A DNA stretch of 64,000 bases, from contig JAGGNK010013114.1 of assembly GCA_017590115.1 (NCBI GenBank), positions 2,604,001-2,668,000 on the forward strand. The letters are read 5' to 3'. The notes beneath the pieces are model-generated. The model had not been told where the DNA came from. It ran no database searches and worked only from the letters and a program-made list of their open reading frames with translations. A program made the position numbers and the translations under genes. Shown here piece by piece: positions 1 to 13,450 of the stretch; position 1 is the first letter of the stretch; each line of letters opens with the position of its first letter. This DNA comes from Montifringilla adamsi (taxonomy: Eukaryota; Chordata; Aves; Passeriformes; Passeridae).

Positions 1-1514
1 GTTCTCAACTGCATATTCAGATACACTTCTTGTGCATTATGCTTGTGTGTTTCTATTTAATTTACTCATTGCAGAAGGAAGAATTTATACTAATTAGACA
101 GCTTATACATTAAAAAAAAAAATCCCCAACCAACAAAGAAAACAAAAAAACTACCCCACACTCAAAAATCTAAAGTTATAGTTTTGTATGTGACAACAAA
201 CTTGTTTCATTCCAGGTTTCCAGAAATATAAATATGGCATAGAACTAGATTTACTCCTTTTTCCTATGATAGTTTTATATTTTTTTTCAGCTTTCTCTTA
301 GTGTATCTTCTTGTTCTCCTTTCAAATGCTCTCTAGTTAAAACTTGCTTTCAGTAGCATATTATAAACAAAAATCTTGTTGTAAACTAAACAAAAAATCA
401 AGCTCCTTTGCTATTGTCTCATTTCCATACATTTCCCAAGCTTGTATCAATTAATCAAAAATTACTTGGCTTTTGGCACAGAAATCCCATCTAGTGCAAA
501 GAACAAAGAATCTTTAAATGCAAATAATCCTTCTCTACAGAAAAATCTGTTGGAAATGGTGAGGAGAGGAGAAAAGAAAGAAGAAGGAAACTTTATGAGA
601 GCTTATGCCTGGAGATTCCTTGATGCTCCTTGCAGGAAAAAAAGGGCCATTTCCCAAGCTAATATACAAAACAGAGGAGACTGAGCAGTTTCTGATGAAG
701 GATTTGTATTCTTGCGAATTCTACTGGAGTATTTTAATGTGTTAGAAGTGTCCTATGTATGTAAAGACAGTTCAGCTTTAACCATCTCAGGTATTATTTA
801 AAAATTACACAAGCAATTTAATGAAAACCACACTAAAATGCTTATCAATCATGTAATTTACAGCCTGTTTAAAGACAGTGTTTTAAATAAATTCAAAATT
901 ATTCTTAAGTTCCTTGACACATGGAAATATTAAGATAGACATTTATTTTAGTTGAACATATTTCCTGGGGTCTTCCTAAAAGAATGCTCAATTTAGCACT
1001 GAAGTGGTAATTATTTCAACTACATTTGTAAGCTTTATAATAGAGATTTCTGTGGAAGCTGTGTTGCGGATTCACTGTAGGTTTTACTACCAAGAAAATG
1101 ATGATAAAGTTGTTGTGAAAACATAAGTAATTTAAAACAAACAAAGCAATCCCCGATGAAAACACTCTCCCTTCCCTCAAGATTAAGAATAGCTATAGGG
1201 CTAAGTCACTCAGAGTCCTCTAATTCCTTCAGCAAATCAGATGTCTATAATTATGAGGCTCAATAGTTCCTTGCTCTCCCCTCCTCCTATTTCCTTTGTA
1301 TTTTAATTACACCCATGTATTCTTTATTATTTTACTCCTCAGAACTCAAGCCTGATACAGAGGAGCAAGCAACAGCTTTTTTCATGTGGCCTCCTTGGTC
1401 TGTGCTAGACCCGAGATTAAACAAGAAGCTTTCTGTACTTGGGACAGATGGGAACACAACTCGGTGCAAGTTTGAGCAGAGCTCTGCCTTGCCTGGCTCA
1501 ATCAGTGTCCCACA
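1..1514. other. Unannotated intron
   Basis: AT-rich, with short A runs (112-121). The 80-residue frame at 442-684 has no recognisable domain or splice context and is taken as chance. Nothing else seen. Confidence 0.6.
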
Positions 1515-1785
1515 TTAGCGTGCTGTGCTGCAGGGGCTATTTTCAGGTACAAATTCACCTGGTGAGCTTGCTGGATCCCTGAGGCTGGAGCCCTGCAGTG
1601 AGTTAAGGGATGAAGTCACACAGAGGGGCCAGCTGGGCACTTCCTCGCCCGGAGGGCGGCGTGTGTCTGTCCCTGCAGAGGCACTGCCTGCTGGGCACAG
1701 CTGCACAGGACACGGCCACAACCAATAGCTGCTAGGATGTGGGCAGCAAATGCACGGGAGAGACACCCATCCAAAAGGCTCCATC
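1515..1785. other. Small GC- and CpG-rich patch, unidentified
   Basis: About 270 bp markedly richer in GC than its flanks. It has a CpG cluster around 1644-1664 (CCTCGCCCGGAGGGCGGCG), GCTGCACAGGACACGGCC and an ACCAAT element near 1720. Short chance frames run on both strands. It is not a CR1 or LTR that I recognise and is too small to be a standard CpG island. It could be a worn repeat or a regulatory element. Confidence 0.5.
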
Positions 1786-3450
1786 TAAATCACAAAGCCC
1801 CTTCCTTCCCTCTTAGAACAACACCAGTCACTAAGTGCATCAGGACACTTCTGTTCCAGTATACAAAATCATAACGAAAGGAAAAAAGTGAAATTATTTT
1901 TGGTTTGCTTTTGTATAAACAAGAAAAAAATAATTTAACATCTGAGACAGCTTCTTTTTATCTGATGGCAAAGGTGAAACTTGAAACCAACTAGAAGCTT
2001 GTCTGTGCTTGAACATACATCACAGCATGTACAAACAGTAAGAGATGACAAATTCCTGGTAATTTATATGCAGGACATCTGTTTTTTTCTCTTTAATTTT
2101 GATTCTTACTCTATGAGATCATTATCTCAAGTCCTTCTTTGGTATCAAAAAGCCATGATAAATCATGCCTCAATTTTTCACTTACGTACTTTTTCTTTAG
2201 AACTGCAAAGCGCATATTGCACCGTTTTTGCTCAGATATGCTTATATGATACTAGATCTCAGTCCCTTCTTGAGGCAAAGATATAAAGCTCACTGATTTC
2301 AGAAATGATTTTCAACAATTATGATGCAGACATGATGGCACTGGGGTGGGCCAATGATTCTCCCTCTCTGGGCATTTCACTTGCCTGAAGATGTCTATCC
2401 ATTTCAGCAATGTACTTTTCCTGTCTTGGGGAGGGCTTTCCCAGGACACTTCAGGAAGCATGTACTCCACTTTACCAGACCTGGCAGTGTGTGTAGCTGC
2501 ATTTTTCAACTTAGGATGGTTCCCTTCCTTCCCCAGCATGAAGGATGGAGCAGTGTCAAAAATTTTCCATCTTACTTTCCATTCATAAGTTTAAGATAGG
2601 GTATTAATTTGAAAAAAAAAAACAACTAAAATCATCAAGGTTTGGCAATTTAGTGAATAATTCTAACAGAAGCCAAAGAACTATTCAATCAGAGCACTTA
2701 TTTTAGGTCTCATTGCCACCATGAGACTGTAAATAAACCAGTCTGCATCTCTTGCAGTAACAAAGGCTTTCTTCTCCAGGTCACAGCAAAGACTGATGCA
2801 GTGGCAAAGGGACAATTACACTGGCAGCCCAGTGGAGCAGAAGAGCTGAGCAGACAGAGATATGCTCCAGAGACCCTTTGACTCACTGGATTCCAGCAGG
2901 GGAGATATCCTAAGGGATGACATTGGAGCTACAGCTCAAAATAACACCATCCAAATTATACACAAATAGTGGTTTTAATGCCTCAGCAGCCAGCCTTCAG
3001 GGTTTAAAATGATAATATACTTTCGCTGGCAACATGAGGCTGGTTAGAGGTGGAACTTCTTTCCTTAGCTGTAGAACAGAGCACAGACATTTTATCTCTG
3101 CAGAGAAGGGATTTCATACTGATGAGAAAAATCTTAACTTTCTGAAATTAAAATCAAACAACACTGCTTTACACAAAAGTGAACTAAGATGATCATTCGC
3201 CAGTATATAATAGCTACTGTGGTAAAATATGACAATATGTTAACACTAAACGATGTTATATCAACAGCATTTTATGTAACATGCAGCATAGGTCTCATTT
3301 ATATGACTTGCAACACATTTAACACCTCCTAGCTGATGTTTTCCATTGATTCAAGCTTAGATTTTTGCTACCTTCCTTTCACCGAGTCAAACTAATGCCG
3401 TACAGGTCAAATCCCTTGTAGAACTTGATTTCTGAAGTACCATTTTGTCA

Positions 3451-3470
3451 GTCATAGTCATAGTCATAGT
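3451..3470. repeat. Short hexanucleotide tandem, three units
   Basis: GTCATA repeated three times in the text CAGTCATAGTCATAGTCATA. A minor microsatellite. Confidence 0.8.
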
Positions 3471-4474
3471 TTGTTGCCAACCACCTTTGCCCATGCCAGA
3501 TCTACTGAAGAACTGACATAGTCTGAATCAACCCCAGAACACCTAAGATACAAAGATTAAATACTGAATTTTTATTTCACATAAACTTGTAAAGATCTAC
3601 TGAATCAGTAAGCATCTTTTGGTTAATGAGAAAGATGCATTTTTTTTAAATTTCAAAATGAATCTGTCTTTTGAAGTTATACCTTATCAGCAAGATTTCT
3701 AAATACAGAGCAAAGCCTGAGGACAAGAATTTTGGGTTTCTTCACTTCTCAGCAAATTACTATATTCTGAATCAATTTTCTCTTGAACTACCAAGAGTGA
3801 GGCCAGGCTAGATCTGCAAAGATCTAATAATTGAAGGAATTTTTAAATACAAGTTATATGCAATGTGAAAACAAGGCTTGATAATGGAGATACTATAAAC
3901 TCCCAGCCAAACCAAAACAGCAGCAGCAGCTGACTAGTAGGAGATCGGAAAGCAGTCCTGCCCTCCTGGATCTACTGAAAAATGAAGTGAAGCATGATCA
4001 ACATGCAATAGCATAGATAGGTTTTGGCTGTGTCAACTTTGTAATCACTGCATGAAGTTAATTTTACTTGCTGGAAGGCAGTATGGTCCAGCAAACAGGA
4101 CTGGACAGGGAATTAGGCAGCGTCACTTCCTTTCTGCCCCTGCCTTTAATTATGAGGTGGAAAGAACACCTGAGCCCTGCATTTACTGCAGGACATGGAT
4201 GAACAGAACAAAATGCTCAGAGAGCTCCAAACTTGGAGAGCTCTGTACAAAAACACATGGCAGATTCAGCCTGTGCATAAGTACACAAAGCAAAGCATCC
4301 ATCTGTGCCGTGGTCCTTCAGAATTATTGGAGGTCACAGACAATAACCAAGACAAAGTCATTTCAACAATAAATACTTGTTACTCCTGCAAAAACTTGAA
4401 AATATGTATATCTACCTACACACTACATGTATATATAATTTCAGCTTTCATGCCTATGTATTACCATGCCCATG

Positions 4475-4490
4475 AAAAAAAAAAAAAAAA
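4475..4490. repeat. Poly(A) run, 16 bases
   Basis: Uninterrupted A run following ATATATAATT-rich sequence. No retroposed body was recognised upstream. Confidence 0.93.
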
Positions 4491-5600
4491 TTAACAACTA
4501 CAAATATTTCTGAAAAAAAACCCTCCAGTCTGGAAAAGAAGGAGGAATGTATACCTCTGCAGTTATTTATGTCATTCCAAAAATTAGGTTATTGCTGGAT
4601 TTCCTTCTTCATTGCCTCTAGGAAGTGTTTAATCTTTCTGCATCCACACTGATGCACTTTGTTAAACAATCACCTGCAGTAATAAGCAATACACCAACTT
4701 TCCAACTCATAATATATAACTCAATCACCCGGCATGGAATAACGGACTTCAGAGTTAGAATAAAATCTGTTTGGCAGCTAAGAATATTTTCCAGATAGAA
4801 CTTTCACAAAAGTACACCAAACTACTCCTAAATAACAGATAATTCCTCTATAATCATTTTATAGAATAATCATACAAAGACAGCTCTCTTAGCTGGCAAA
4901 ACTGCAAATCATAACTGCATAGGAACTAAGATGAAAGAAAGTTTGAAATATGAATTTCATAAGGTGAATTGTTTATTTTGACTTCTAAAAATCCATCCAC
5001 CCCAAATATTAAAGCCTCAAAATCTAAAGCATATGTACAGAGCTCATTTCACTTAATTAGTTCTATTAGAAACAGATCTCTGATCCATATGCTTGATTGT
5101 GGTAAAACACAAGGATTCTACAAAATACATGTTACTAATCCAAAGGAACAGAACAGAGTCTTGTGATTCAGGCACAAAAGAGGGAAATGAAGACCCATGT
5201 TTTGAGCTCTGTTAGTCCACTCTCCCAGAGTTCAGAATTTATGTTTTGTGACTCAGGTTTCAATTGTGTGAAGAAAGCTCTTCTCATTTTTATTTTGCCA
5301 CCATGAGAACTATCATAGCTGCTCATAAAACCCCTTGACAGATGATACTTCTGCCACTAGCTACTGATAAGTGACTCAAATATGAATGCACTAAGTCCAC
5401 GAAAAAATACAGAAGAGAAAAAACCTGAAGGAATATGTCAATTTTTTAAGATCTCCAGAAGACACAGGAAAAGGACTAAAAATTATACATGCTGATAGTG
5501 GTTCACTCTTGATAATCCAGTATAACCCTGAGTCATTCACCCCCCTTCCTCTTCTAGAACTTCCCTTCTCAGAGACAGGAAATATAGGAAAAAGAAGTAG

Positions 5601-5767
5601 TAAAAAAACCTACCAAAAAAAAAACCAAAACAAAACAAAAAAACCCCAAAAAACAAAACAAAAAAAAAAAAAAACACCAACCCCACAACAAAAAAAAATC
5701 CCCCCTCCCCCCAAAAACAATAACACTTCCACAAGAAAAGTAAAACAACAAAACAAAAACCCCAACA
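5601..5767. repeat. A/C low-complexity tract, no G for about 134 bases
   Basis: Runs of A interrupted by C blocks, with no G from 5601 to 5734. C blocks of four to six occur at 5644-5647, 5681-5684, 5700-5705, 5707-5712 and 5760-5763. The long open frames over it on both strands exist only because such sequence lacks stops. Confidence 0.93.
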
Positions 5768-8700
5768 CTTCTTTTTTAGAAATCTACAGGTGTAGAATGC
5801 AGTCAGATAATCTGAACAATGGAGTACTCCTTAACACTTTAGAGGAAGCAAAGGAAACCAAAGGTTACTGTCAACATGCTTGCAGAGATAAAAAATGCCT
5901 AGCATCATATTTGGCAATCAGATCAACTCTGTTTCTGTGCAATGATTATTTTTAAAAGTTATATAAGGACAGGGTATTGTTCAGAGACCAAAGTATATGA
6001 GCCTATTCTTGGGATGAAATGTCCCTGGGACTAAGAATAATCATGAGCTCTATTTCCTACTTTTGCCACTGACTCATGGAAGGAACACATACAACTAAAC
6101 TTTGATGTGTTGTAGTAATCCTCATCTGTAAGCTGCTCCACAAACAAAACCTAAAAAACTGCCTTAAACACAGCAAGATTCAGCCAATAACTAAATTTAT
6201 CATATATTAAGAAAAAAACCAAAAAACGCAGAAAAACAAACTAGTATGAAATTGTAAGAAACTAACTGGAGGAAACTATTACATTTCTTTGAGTCCTGGA
6301 GGAGCTGGGTTTATTACAGGTAGGAAAGCAGCATCCTTCCTTGAATGAACCATCCTTCCTCTTCATCAGCCTCTTTGTGACAGATACAAGGAATATGGTA
6401 CAAGTCTACGCTATTCACAATGGATAGCAAAAGAAAGAAATGGCAGACTTTGGGTAAATATTGGGCAAGGACGATTCGGAAAATAAAAAGCTGATTCCAA
6501 TGTCACTTTGAATTTTCCTCCATCTTTTCCTTTGCTTAGAAATCATTTTACATTGATACACCAACTTTCACCAGCAGCCTGGTTCCTTTTGCTCTCATAT
6601 TTTAAAAAATATATTAAAATGGAAGAAGGCAATGCTTGAAGAATTCAAAATTTTGTTTCATCTTGTGAAACTGCTTATCAGCTGTCATTGCTTTTACAGC
6701 AGGTATTTATTGCACAATTTATACAAAAACGAAGAATTAACTTAATATACAGTTGCTTAGTAAAGAAAGTGGAATATAAACACAGAGGAAGGAAGAAAGC
6801 CAGGGTTTTTGCCAATCTATAATGCTCCACAAACTGAGGAGTCTGCCTACTCACTGCTCTCTCATTTGTGAACTGGCATGCCACTGTGCCACCAACATCT
6901 CTTCAGCAAAGTTCTATCCAAGGATTATGTTTGCTTTTTGCAAACAAATGCTCCATACAGCAGCAACCATGAACAGCTCTTGTTAGTTGGGCTTTAGGCC
7001 TTACAGTCCAATTTTTGAAAATTTCATTACTTCCAGTTCTGTACAAGGGGCATTTATCCACACAGATAAATGTCTCAAGATACTCCTAAACCATTTAAAT
7101 TTCTTTCCTCACTAGCCCTCTGCTCTATGAGGTAACAAATATAACCATGAAATGAAAATCTAAGGAGTGCTGGCAGGAGTAAGAAGTAACAAAGGAAACA
7201 CAGTCTGCATACAGCAAAATGTGAGTCATCAAAAATAAAGAGGTGTGTTGACAAGCTAAAGATTTAATAATCTTGCCCATAATTACTTATGCAGAAGGAT
7301 AGAGGTTACAAAACAAAAAAGACCTCTAGAGAATGCTACTCTGAAAGCAATTTGCATAAAAATGATCTGAATATTTACAAGTACAAATACTTTGTGAAGG
7401 ATAGTCAATCCTGTAACATTTTAAGTAGCAACACAAACTAAGAGCTAACAGACTTATTGATTTTACTACCAAGACTTTCAATGGACCTACTAGATCATCA
7501 GTACAGAACACCTGATTTAACATTCCAAATCTAACACGTATACAGATTTAAAAACTGAGCTGGGCATTGGCCTTTTAGTTTTATTTTCTACTTTTCAACA
7601 GTCCGTTGCTTTTGTGCTGTGGTTCATCAGTAGCAATATGGTGTTCAAGCACGGTTTGCTTTCTCCAACTTCCTCCCATAGACATCTTTGTGTATAATGG
7701 TCCAATATTATTTAACTAAGCACTAACTTAAGTCTAAAGTCTGATATCCGTATGTATAAATGAAACCGAAGTTGTCACAGAATTCCCCAGGAAAAACAGT
7801 AAACTCAGTCTTCGAAAAGGTGAACTAATTCACTGAACACAGAAATACAGAAAACTTGTTAAAAATGCGAATGAATTAATGTCAAACATAGAAGACTGAA
7901 TTAGCACCCTTTCACCATCTTCCAAAGCCTTTAAGTGGAAGGGATATTCAAAACAACACTTGGCCAAAATAGGCAGTCTTAAAGACAGAGGTGTGATTGG
8001 TATAATTTTTTGGTACCCTATTAGGCCAGTAAACACCTTGAATTGCACTGCAAAGTGAGGTCACTACTATTATTCATACTATCCATGTACTGGAAGTATA
8101 ACTGATACTACCAAAAGGTGTTGATACATACCCATATAACAATCTTCCTCATAATTCTTGTAAGGAGCACTTGGTTTGAAGGTTATTTGTGCCATGGATA
8201 GAGCACATCTGTGCCAGGCCAAGCAAAGCTGTGTGCAAAAAAGGACCCTGCTACATGGACCATCTCAAGTGACTCTAGAAGGGATAAGAGGCAGGCTGAA
8301 TTTGGCACAAATCCCGCCACAGCCAACGCAGCAGCCAAAGGCCAGGGCTTGGCACAAGGAGTACTGATGTGGCTGAATGCTTATCCCCTTACAGTAATCG
8401 AGCATGAGCAAAGTGGTTTAGTTCTGTGTCATGCTTCATCTAGTTTTCCGTCAAGCAAAAACTCAGGAAACTCAGTGGTTCTGAGGTGCTAATACCAACA
8501 GAGCACGTGTGCCGTGCAGCACCCCGAGCAATCCTCTTCCTGCGCAGGTCTGCCTACCATCTGAGCAGCAAACAACTGATGATGCTTCACTTCACTGGCC
8601 TGCAGTGTGCTCATTTCCTGCACAGAAATACTCCAGAACATGGACTCAGGCTTCTCCTTCCAGGGCTTTTTATTCAGACTATTACCTCACCTTAAAACAT

Positions 8701-11560
8701 GCTGCTTAAGGTCGTTAAATGATGTTTTCTAAGTAAAACAAACTATAGAGAGATTCATAAGCATCCTTAGCAACAGTCAAAAAGTACTTTAAATTCAAAA
8801 CCTACCAAATTTTGCAACAGTACAGATTTTTGAGAAGACAAATATTTCTGATTGTTAGAGAGTGAATCCAAAATTTTACAGGCCTACTGCTCATCACACT
8901 AAATGACTGCGAAAAAAATCTGCAACACAATTTAGCCATATTTCAAAGCAGGACTGGTAAATACTTCTTTCTGACATTAAGGAATTTTGGCAAACTAATA
9001 TCCATATGCATCTTTTTCCATTTATGTAATTCTCAAGTACCTAAATCCATTTTTGATATTTAACAGGAAATGGCCTTTGGATCCTATGTGCCTCCCAGTA
9101 CTTCTGGTGAGACTGACACAAGTTTGGCTGAATGGTGGAACTGAGGGAAATCTTATCCAAGAAGGCCCAAAACAAAATGCAAAATTCTCAGCTCTGAATT
9201 CTGAGCTCATGGTACCTGACTAAACATATGAAACACCTGCAGGACAAAACCTAAGTTTGAGCTAGCCTGCAGCTGTGAGGCACAGATCTAATTCTTACAT
9301 AGGGGGCTTTTAACACCAAAGAGGATAGACTAACTCTCCATTTCTCTTAGCAAAGCCCACAATGAACTCAGAAAGAAAGACGAGATGTTTGGTTCAAGAG
9401 CAAAGAAGACAGAAGATAGAGAAGGGAGACGGAAAGAAATAGATGGCAACATTGTACTTAGAGAAACTTTATTCACAAGGTATGATAATGCAGAGCAGCA
9501 TAGGAAAGCCCATGAGAAAAAGCCAACACTTTTACAGAAAAGTTTGAACATCATGAAAAAAATTAAACTATAAGGAGCTGTATTAAACACCAGGAACAAA
9601 TGTACCTATTTTGCAGTTGCTATCTAAGTGAACATCTCCTCTATGCATTCAGGCCTAGCCAGGCAACAGAGCCATGGAATAAAAAAATCTCACACTGTAT
9701 TTAGAGACAGTCAAAATGTACAAACCCAAAGGGGATCAAGCATGGCCACACACAGAATCTTATTCCTGGCAATTCTTCTGAGACCTTACCTTTTCAGTTA
9801 TGATTTTTGTTTGTATGAGTGGTAAGAAGTGCAGTAGTATTTTTACTGATCAGATCTTCTAATGCAGATAAGGGATCTAAAGGGAAGTTTTAAAATAACA
9901 TCCACTTTCTTGCATTAGAAGTGTATAGAAGTATCAAAACTGCTGTATTTTTAAAACTGCTGTAAACTGCAGAGGTGGTTAGTACCTGCTGTGTCACACA
10001 TGGTTTCCACTGAGTGCAAGACAACAAGCTGTCCCAGCATTCCTAAGAGCCTGGTCAAAAAGGAATTTTCCTGGCTAAGCTACTTCTGAGACTTGATCGA
10101 GAAAAAATACTGAGCTGCACATTTCGCCCTAGAATTCAACTTCAGAAAAATCCTTGGATTTTACTTTTTGAGCCTCTTGTGCATCATCACTTCTATTTAT
10201 TTGCTCTGTGTCAGCAATAGAAGTCTTTCATCAAAAGCAGAATTGTTTTACAAAAACCAACCCTCTTCATCCCATGTAGCTTCGTGTCAAAAGTCATCAT
10301 TAAATGAGTAGAGAAATTTTCCAGCTCTACACTTTAACGAATGTATTTTTTACAGACCTTCAAATATATAGGAATTTTGACCCTAAGCCCTGAAATCAGA
10401 TTCCACGTAGGCAGATGCTCTCATTACAGCATTCTAAGTGTTATCACTAAAGCATTCTAAGAGTATTTTAGACCACATGAACACAGGATATTTATTCAAA
10501 ATGGAAATCCAAGTGAAAGGTACATAACCCATCAAAATATAATAATCAGCCTTCAAACTACGTCTCAAGTTATTGAATTCCTATCAAACATGTAATAAAA
10601 ATTTCCATTAGATGCACTCTAATCAAATCCACCTGAAATCATTCACTGAAAATAATTTATACACCACTTAGAACTGAGATGCTGCTAGTTTGCAACAGTC
10701 AGGTAACAGAAATCTGTGTGTCATAGCTAAGCAGTGTCACACAAATGCATATGGCACAAAAATATACAAAATAAGGTATATGAAGTACTGAAACTGTATG
10801 TGGGTCTCAGAATAATCACTGGGGTTTTATTTAGTGAGAGACTGTAAAGTTACTGGCATTGAGAGAAGAAAATTATCATCTCAAAAACAGTAAACAACCT
10901 ATTCCCTTTCACATACACCCTGGGGCACTCAGTCACCTGTCCTCCTGCATATGAGGAGCACACCTGAACCATTTAAAACCAGATACACTGCTGCCACATT
11001 GCGTTAGGAACTTTATCTGTACAGAACAGCAGAGAGAGAAATATCAAATCCTTGGTTCCAAAATGCCACTTGAAGTGATGCTATACATACTTATGGCCCT
11101 TGAGGATCAGGTCAGTGTGTATCCAACAGGACAGTTAGGAATAATCTGGCATCAACAAATACAGCACAGACCTTGGTCAAAGTCTAACAGATTTTATAAT
11201 AAGATGTGTGATTTCACACTAACTATAAAAAAAGTAGAGCTGGCTGAAATATTTTTATCAGTAATTTGGAGAGTAAAAGCAGGCACTAAAACCAACAAGG
11301 ATATAGCTAGACAGACAGGTGTGTTTTTCATGTAAACAGAGGCAGAATCTTTGCCTTCAGGAAGTACTGATGTCAAATCTCCAAACAGAAGCTGTCCATA
11401 CAAATCAAAATACACCATTTTGCCTCTTCACTCCTTATCTCCCATGAAAAGCAAAGGAAGAGAACAGAACGAAAAAGATTGAGATGTTATTTGCAAAAAA
11501 TTCCTTTCCTTTTTTTTGGTCTAAAGTACAATAACCAGGAAGAATTTATACCCTGACCTG
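5768..11560. other. Unannotated intron
   Basis: No exon or repeat recognised. A GC-richer, purine-balanced portion lies at about 8170-8700 with overlapping short frames on the plus strand, none resembling a known protein. Confidence 0.6.
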
Positions 11561-11622
11561 GTTTTTTGGGGTTTTTTTTGTTTCTTTTTTTTGTTGTTTC
11601 TTTTTTTTTTTTTTTTTTTTTT
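11561..11622. repeat. T-rich tract ending in a run of 22 T
   Basis: A 62-base segment of T with a few G and C, finishing in an uninterrupted T run at 11601-11622. On the CBLB transcript strand it is poly(A)-like. It lacks retroposed sequence next to it that I can identify. Confidence 0.9.
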
Positions 11623-11973
11623 ACATGAAGCTATTCAAGGACTATAAGGCTGACAGATAACTGCAAATAGCTGCAGTGACTGCACAACAAAAACAGATGT
11701 AGTTCAATATATGTGAAGGCATAATGTATTTGAACAAAAAAATCTTGACCTGATGTAGAAAATGGCAGTCTCTGAGCTGTCCATTGTCATTCAGAAGCAA
11801 AATTTTCAATTATGATAGGTAATTCCATTAAAATATCTGCTCAGTGCTCATCAGTAATAAAAACCCACATCAAATATCATGACTTATTAGAAAAAGAAGA
11901 GAGGAGTAAACGCAGAAAACATACTTATGCCACCATGTAGAAACACAGTTGCCTGCTATCAAACTAATGCCTG

Positions 11974-11998
11974 CTTATCTATCAAAAAGATAGATAAG
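11974..11998. other. Perfect hairpin with GATA-type arms
   Basis: Left arm CTTATCTATC (11974-11983), loop AAAAA, right arm GATAGATAAG (11989-11998). The arms are exact reverse complements. Both carry the AGATAAG core bound by GATA-family zinc fingers, and further AGATAA/AGATA cores follow within 25 bases. Regulatory use is inference only. Confidence 0.6.
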
Positions 11999-12079
11999 AA
12001 ACAGAGATAAAAGAGATACACTGAAAGCCAACTGAGGCTACCAAAGGTAAGAAATTGATACAAACTGAGCAGGAATGAA

Positions 12080-12330
12080 GAATGGTGGGACTCTTCATGC
12101 TGGATGAACCACAGAGGAACTCAGATAAGAGGTCTACAAATTGCAAATGACATAAGAAAGATGGATGAGGACTGACAGAAACTAGAACATTTGGCGAAGG
12201 TGACAGGAAGCAAGCTCAAAAAATCCCTGTTGCACAGAAGTTGTTGCCTAAGGGTACTGAGGAGGCAAGTTTAAATAGGTTTGAGGGGAAGCTGGGAAAA
12301 CACCAGGAAGAGCTGCTTCACTGAAGGTTA
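12080..12330 (+). mobile_element. Probable ancient CR1-type LINE fragment
   Basis: Phrases such as GATGGATGAGGACTGACAG, ACATTTGGCGAAGGTGACAG, AGTTGTTGCCTAAGGGTACTG and AAGTTTAAATAGGTTTGAGGGG resemble the 3' half of old avian CR1 elements, where a 'lead with a gain in the 3' UTR' pattern of the same order occurs. It is heavily worn and has no recognisable tail. A chance resemblance is possible; an alignment to old CR1 consensus sequences would decide. Confidence 0.45.
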
Positions 12331-12832
12331 CTACAGTAACAATGCACAACAGGGTCAGGAAATCCCTTGGCTAAAAACAGCCAAAGGCCGAGAGAGTACT
12401 GGGGAAACATACTAAATTATACTTTTTTGCCCCATTTATTCTTCCTTAGGTATCTCCTTATGCTCAACACTGAAAACAAGAATGACTATATAATGATTCA
12501 CATCAGCCTCTGTCTTAAAAGCAAGACACAGTACTTAAGAACTAAAGCACATGGTTCATAGGTTTCCCCCAAAGCTCTTAAGTTCACTTATTTCACTCAT
12601 ACAATTTGATTGCACAGAACTTCTAATACCTGATCACTCATAAATTAATTTTGGATGCCTTGGTGAATGGAAGCATTCTACTGTTGACAATCATTCTTTT
12701 TCACCCCCATAACTGAGACTGGAAAGTTGAAGTTGCCCCAGTCACAGCCTGTATCATGAGCGTGGCTACGTGCTTCACCAGGAGTGGCCTGGCAACGTCT
12801 GGCAGCAGGAAAGGGCAGGTGGTGGAGCAGCA

Positions 12833-12850
12833 CTGCCCTTTAAAGGGCAG
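12833..12850. other. 18-bp perfect palindrome
   Basis: CTGCCCTTTAAAGGGCAG reads the same on both strands. A further half-site, AAAGGGCAGG, lies at 12810-12819. It sits in a GC-richer patch (12720-13020) that resembles no repeat I recognise. Confidence 0.75.
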
Positions 12851-13450
12851 AGATTGAGAGAAGTACCAGGGTTGGTCAGGAGCAGAGCCCCGTTCTGTGC
12901 TTTACAATGACAGCTGCAACAAGAACCTACAAGGGTACTTGCAAACACTGGAGACGTGAGGAGTGTTAAGAGGGCTGGTGGTGAAATTGAATCACAGATG
13001 TCTTCGAAGATAATCAGTTTCAACAGTGAAAGCCAAGTAAGACAGCATTCCTAAATTAGATGAAGAGGCTCACAGAGGGCAAGCATCCAAAGAGAAAAGG
13101 TTACTACGCCACAGCTGTAGTGGAAACTTCCAAATTCTGAGCACCAATGTGAAAATCTGTATGTTTTACTTACTGCTAAATTTTATCACATGCAGGCCAT
13201 TAAAACAATACACATTAATAGAATCACAACTGGACCCAAAATACACTAAAATTCCTTCTGGTAAAAATAGTTTTTAAGGCATGAAGGTTCCAGGCGTCAC
13301 ACCGTTAAGAGTTTACTCCCCCAATACAACACTTGTGCAGTTTTGCCTAGCAAGACAGTTCACTTTGCTACTTGCAAAAGTAAACACTTTATGAAATTAT
13401 GGATTCCTGGAACAATACATCAGTCTCTGAAAACAAATTGCTTTGAAACA

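Larger units (their letters stand above)
1786..5600. other. Unannotated intron
   Basis: Ordinary AT-rich DNA with a slightly GC-richer portion near 2780-2960. Frames at 1981-2286 and 4052-4494 resemble no family I know. An A run of 11 occurs at 2612. Confidence 0.6.

Noticed and set aside
5509..5955. 148-codon plus-strand frame rich in Lys, Asn, Thr and Pro
   Set aside because: Its middle is the A/C low-complexity tract, which cannot easily form stops; no protein signature outside it.
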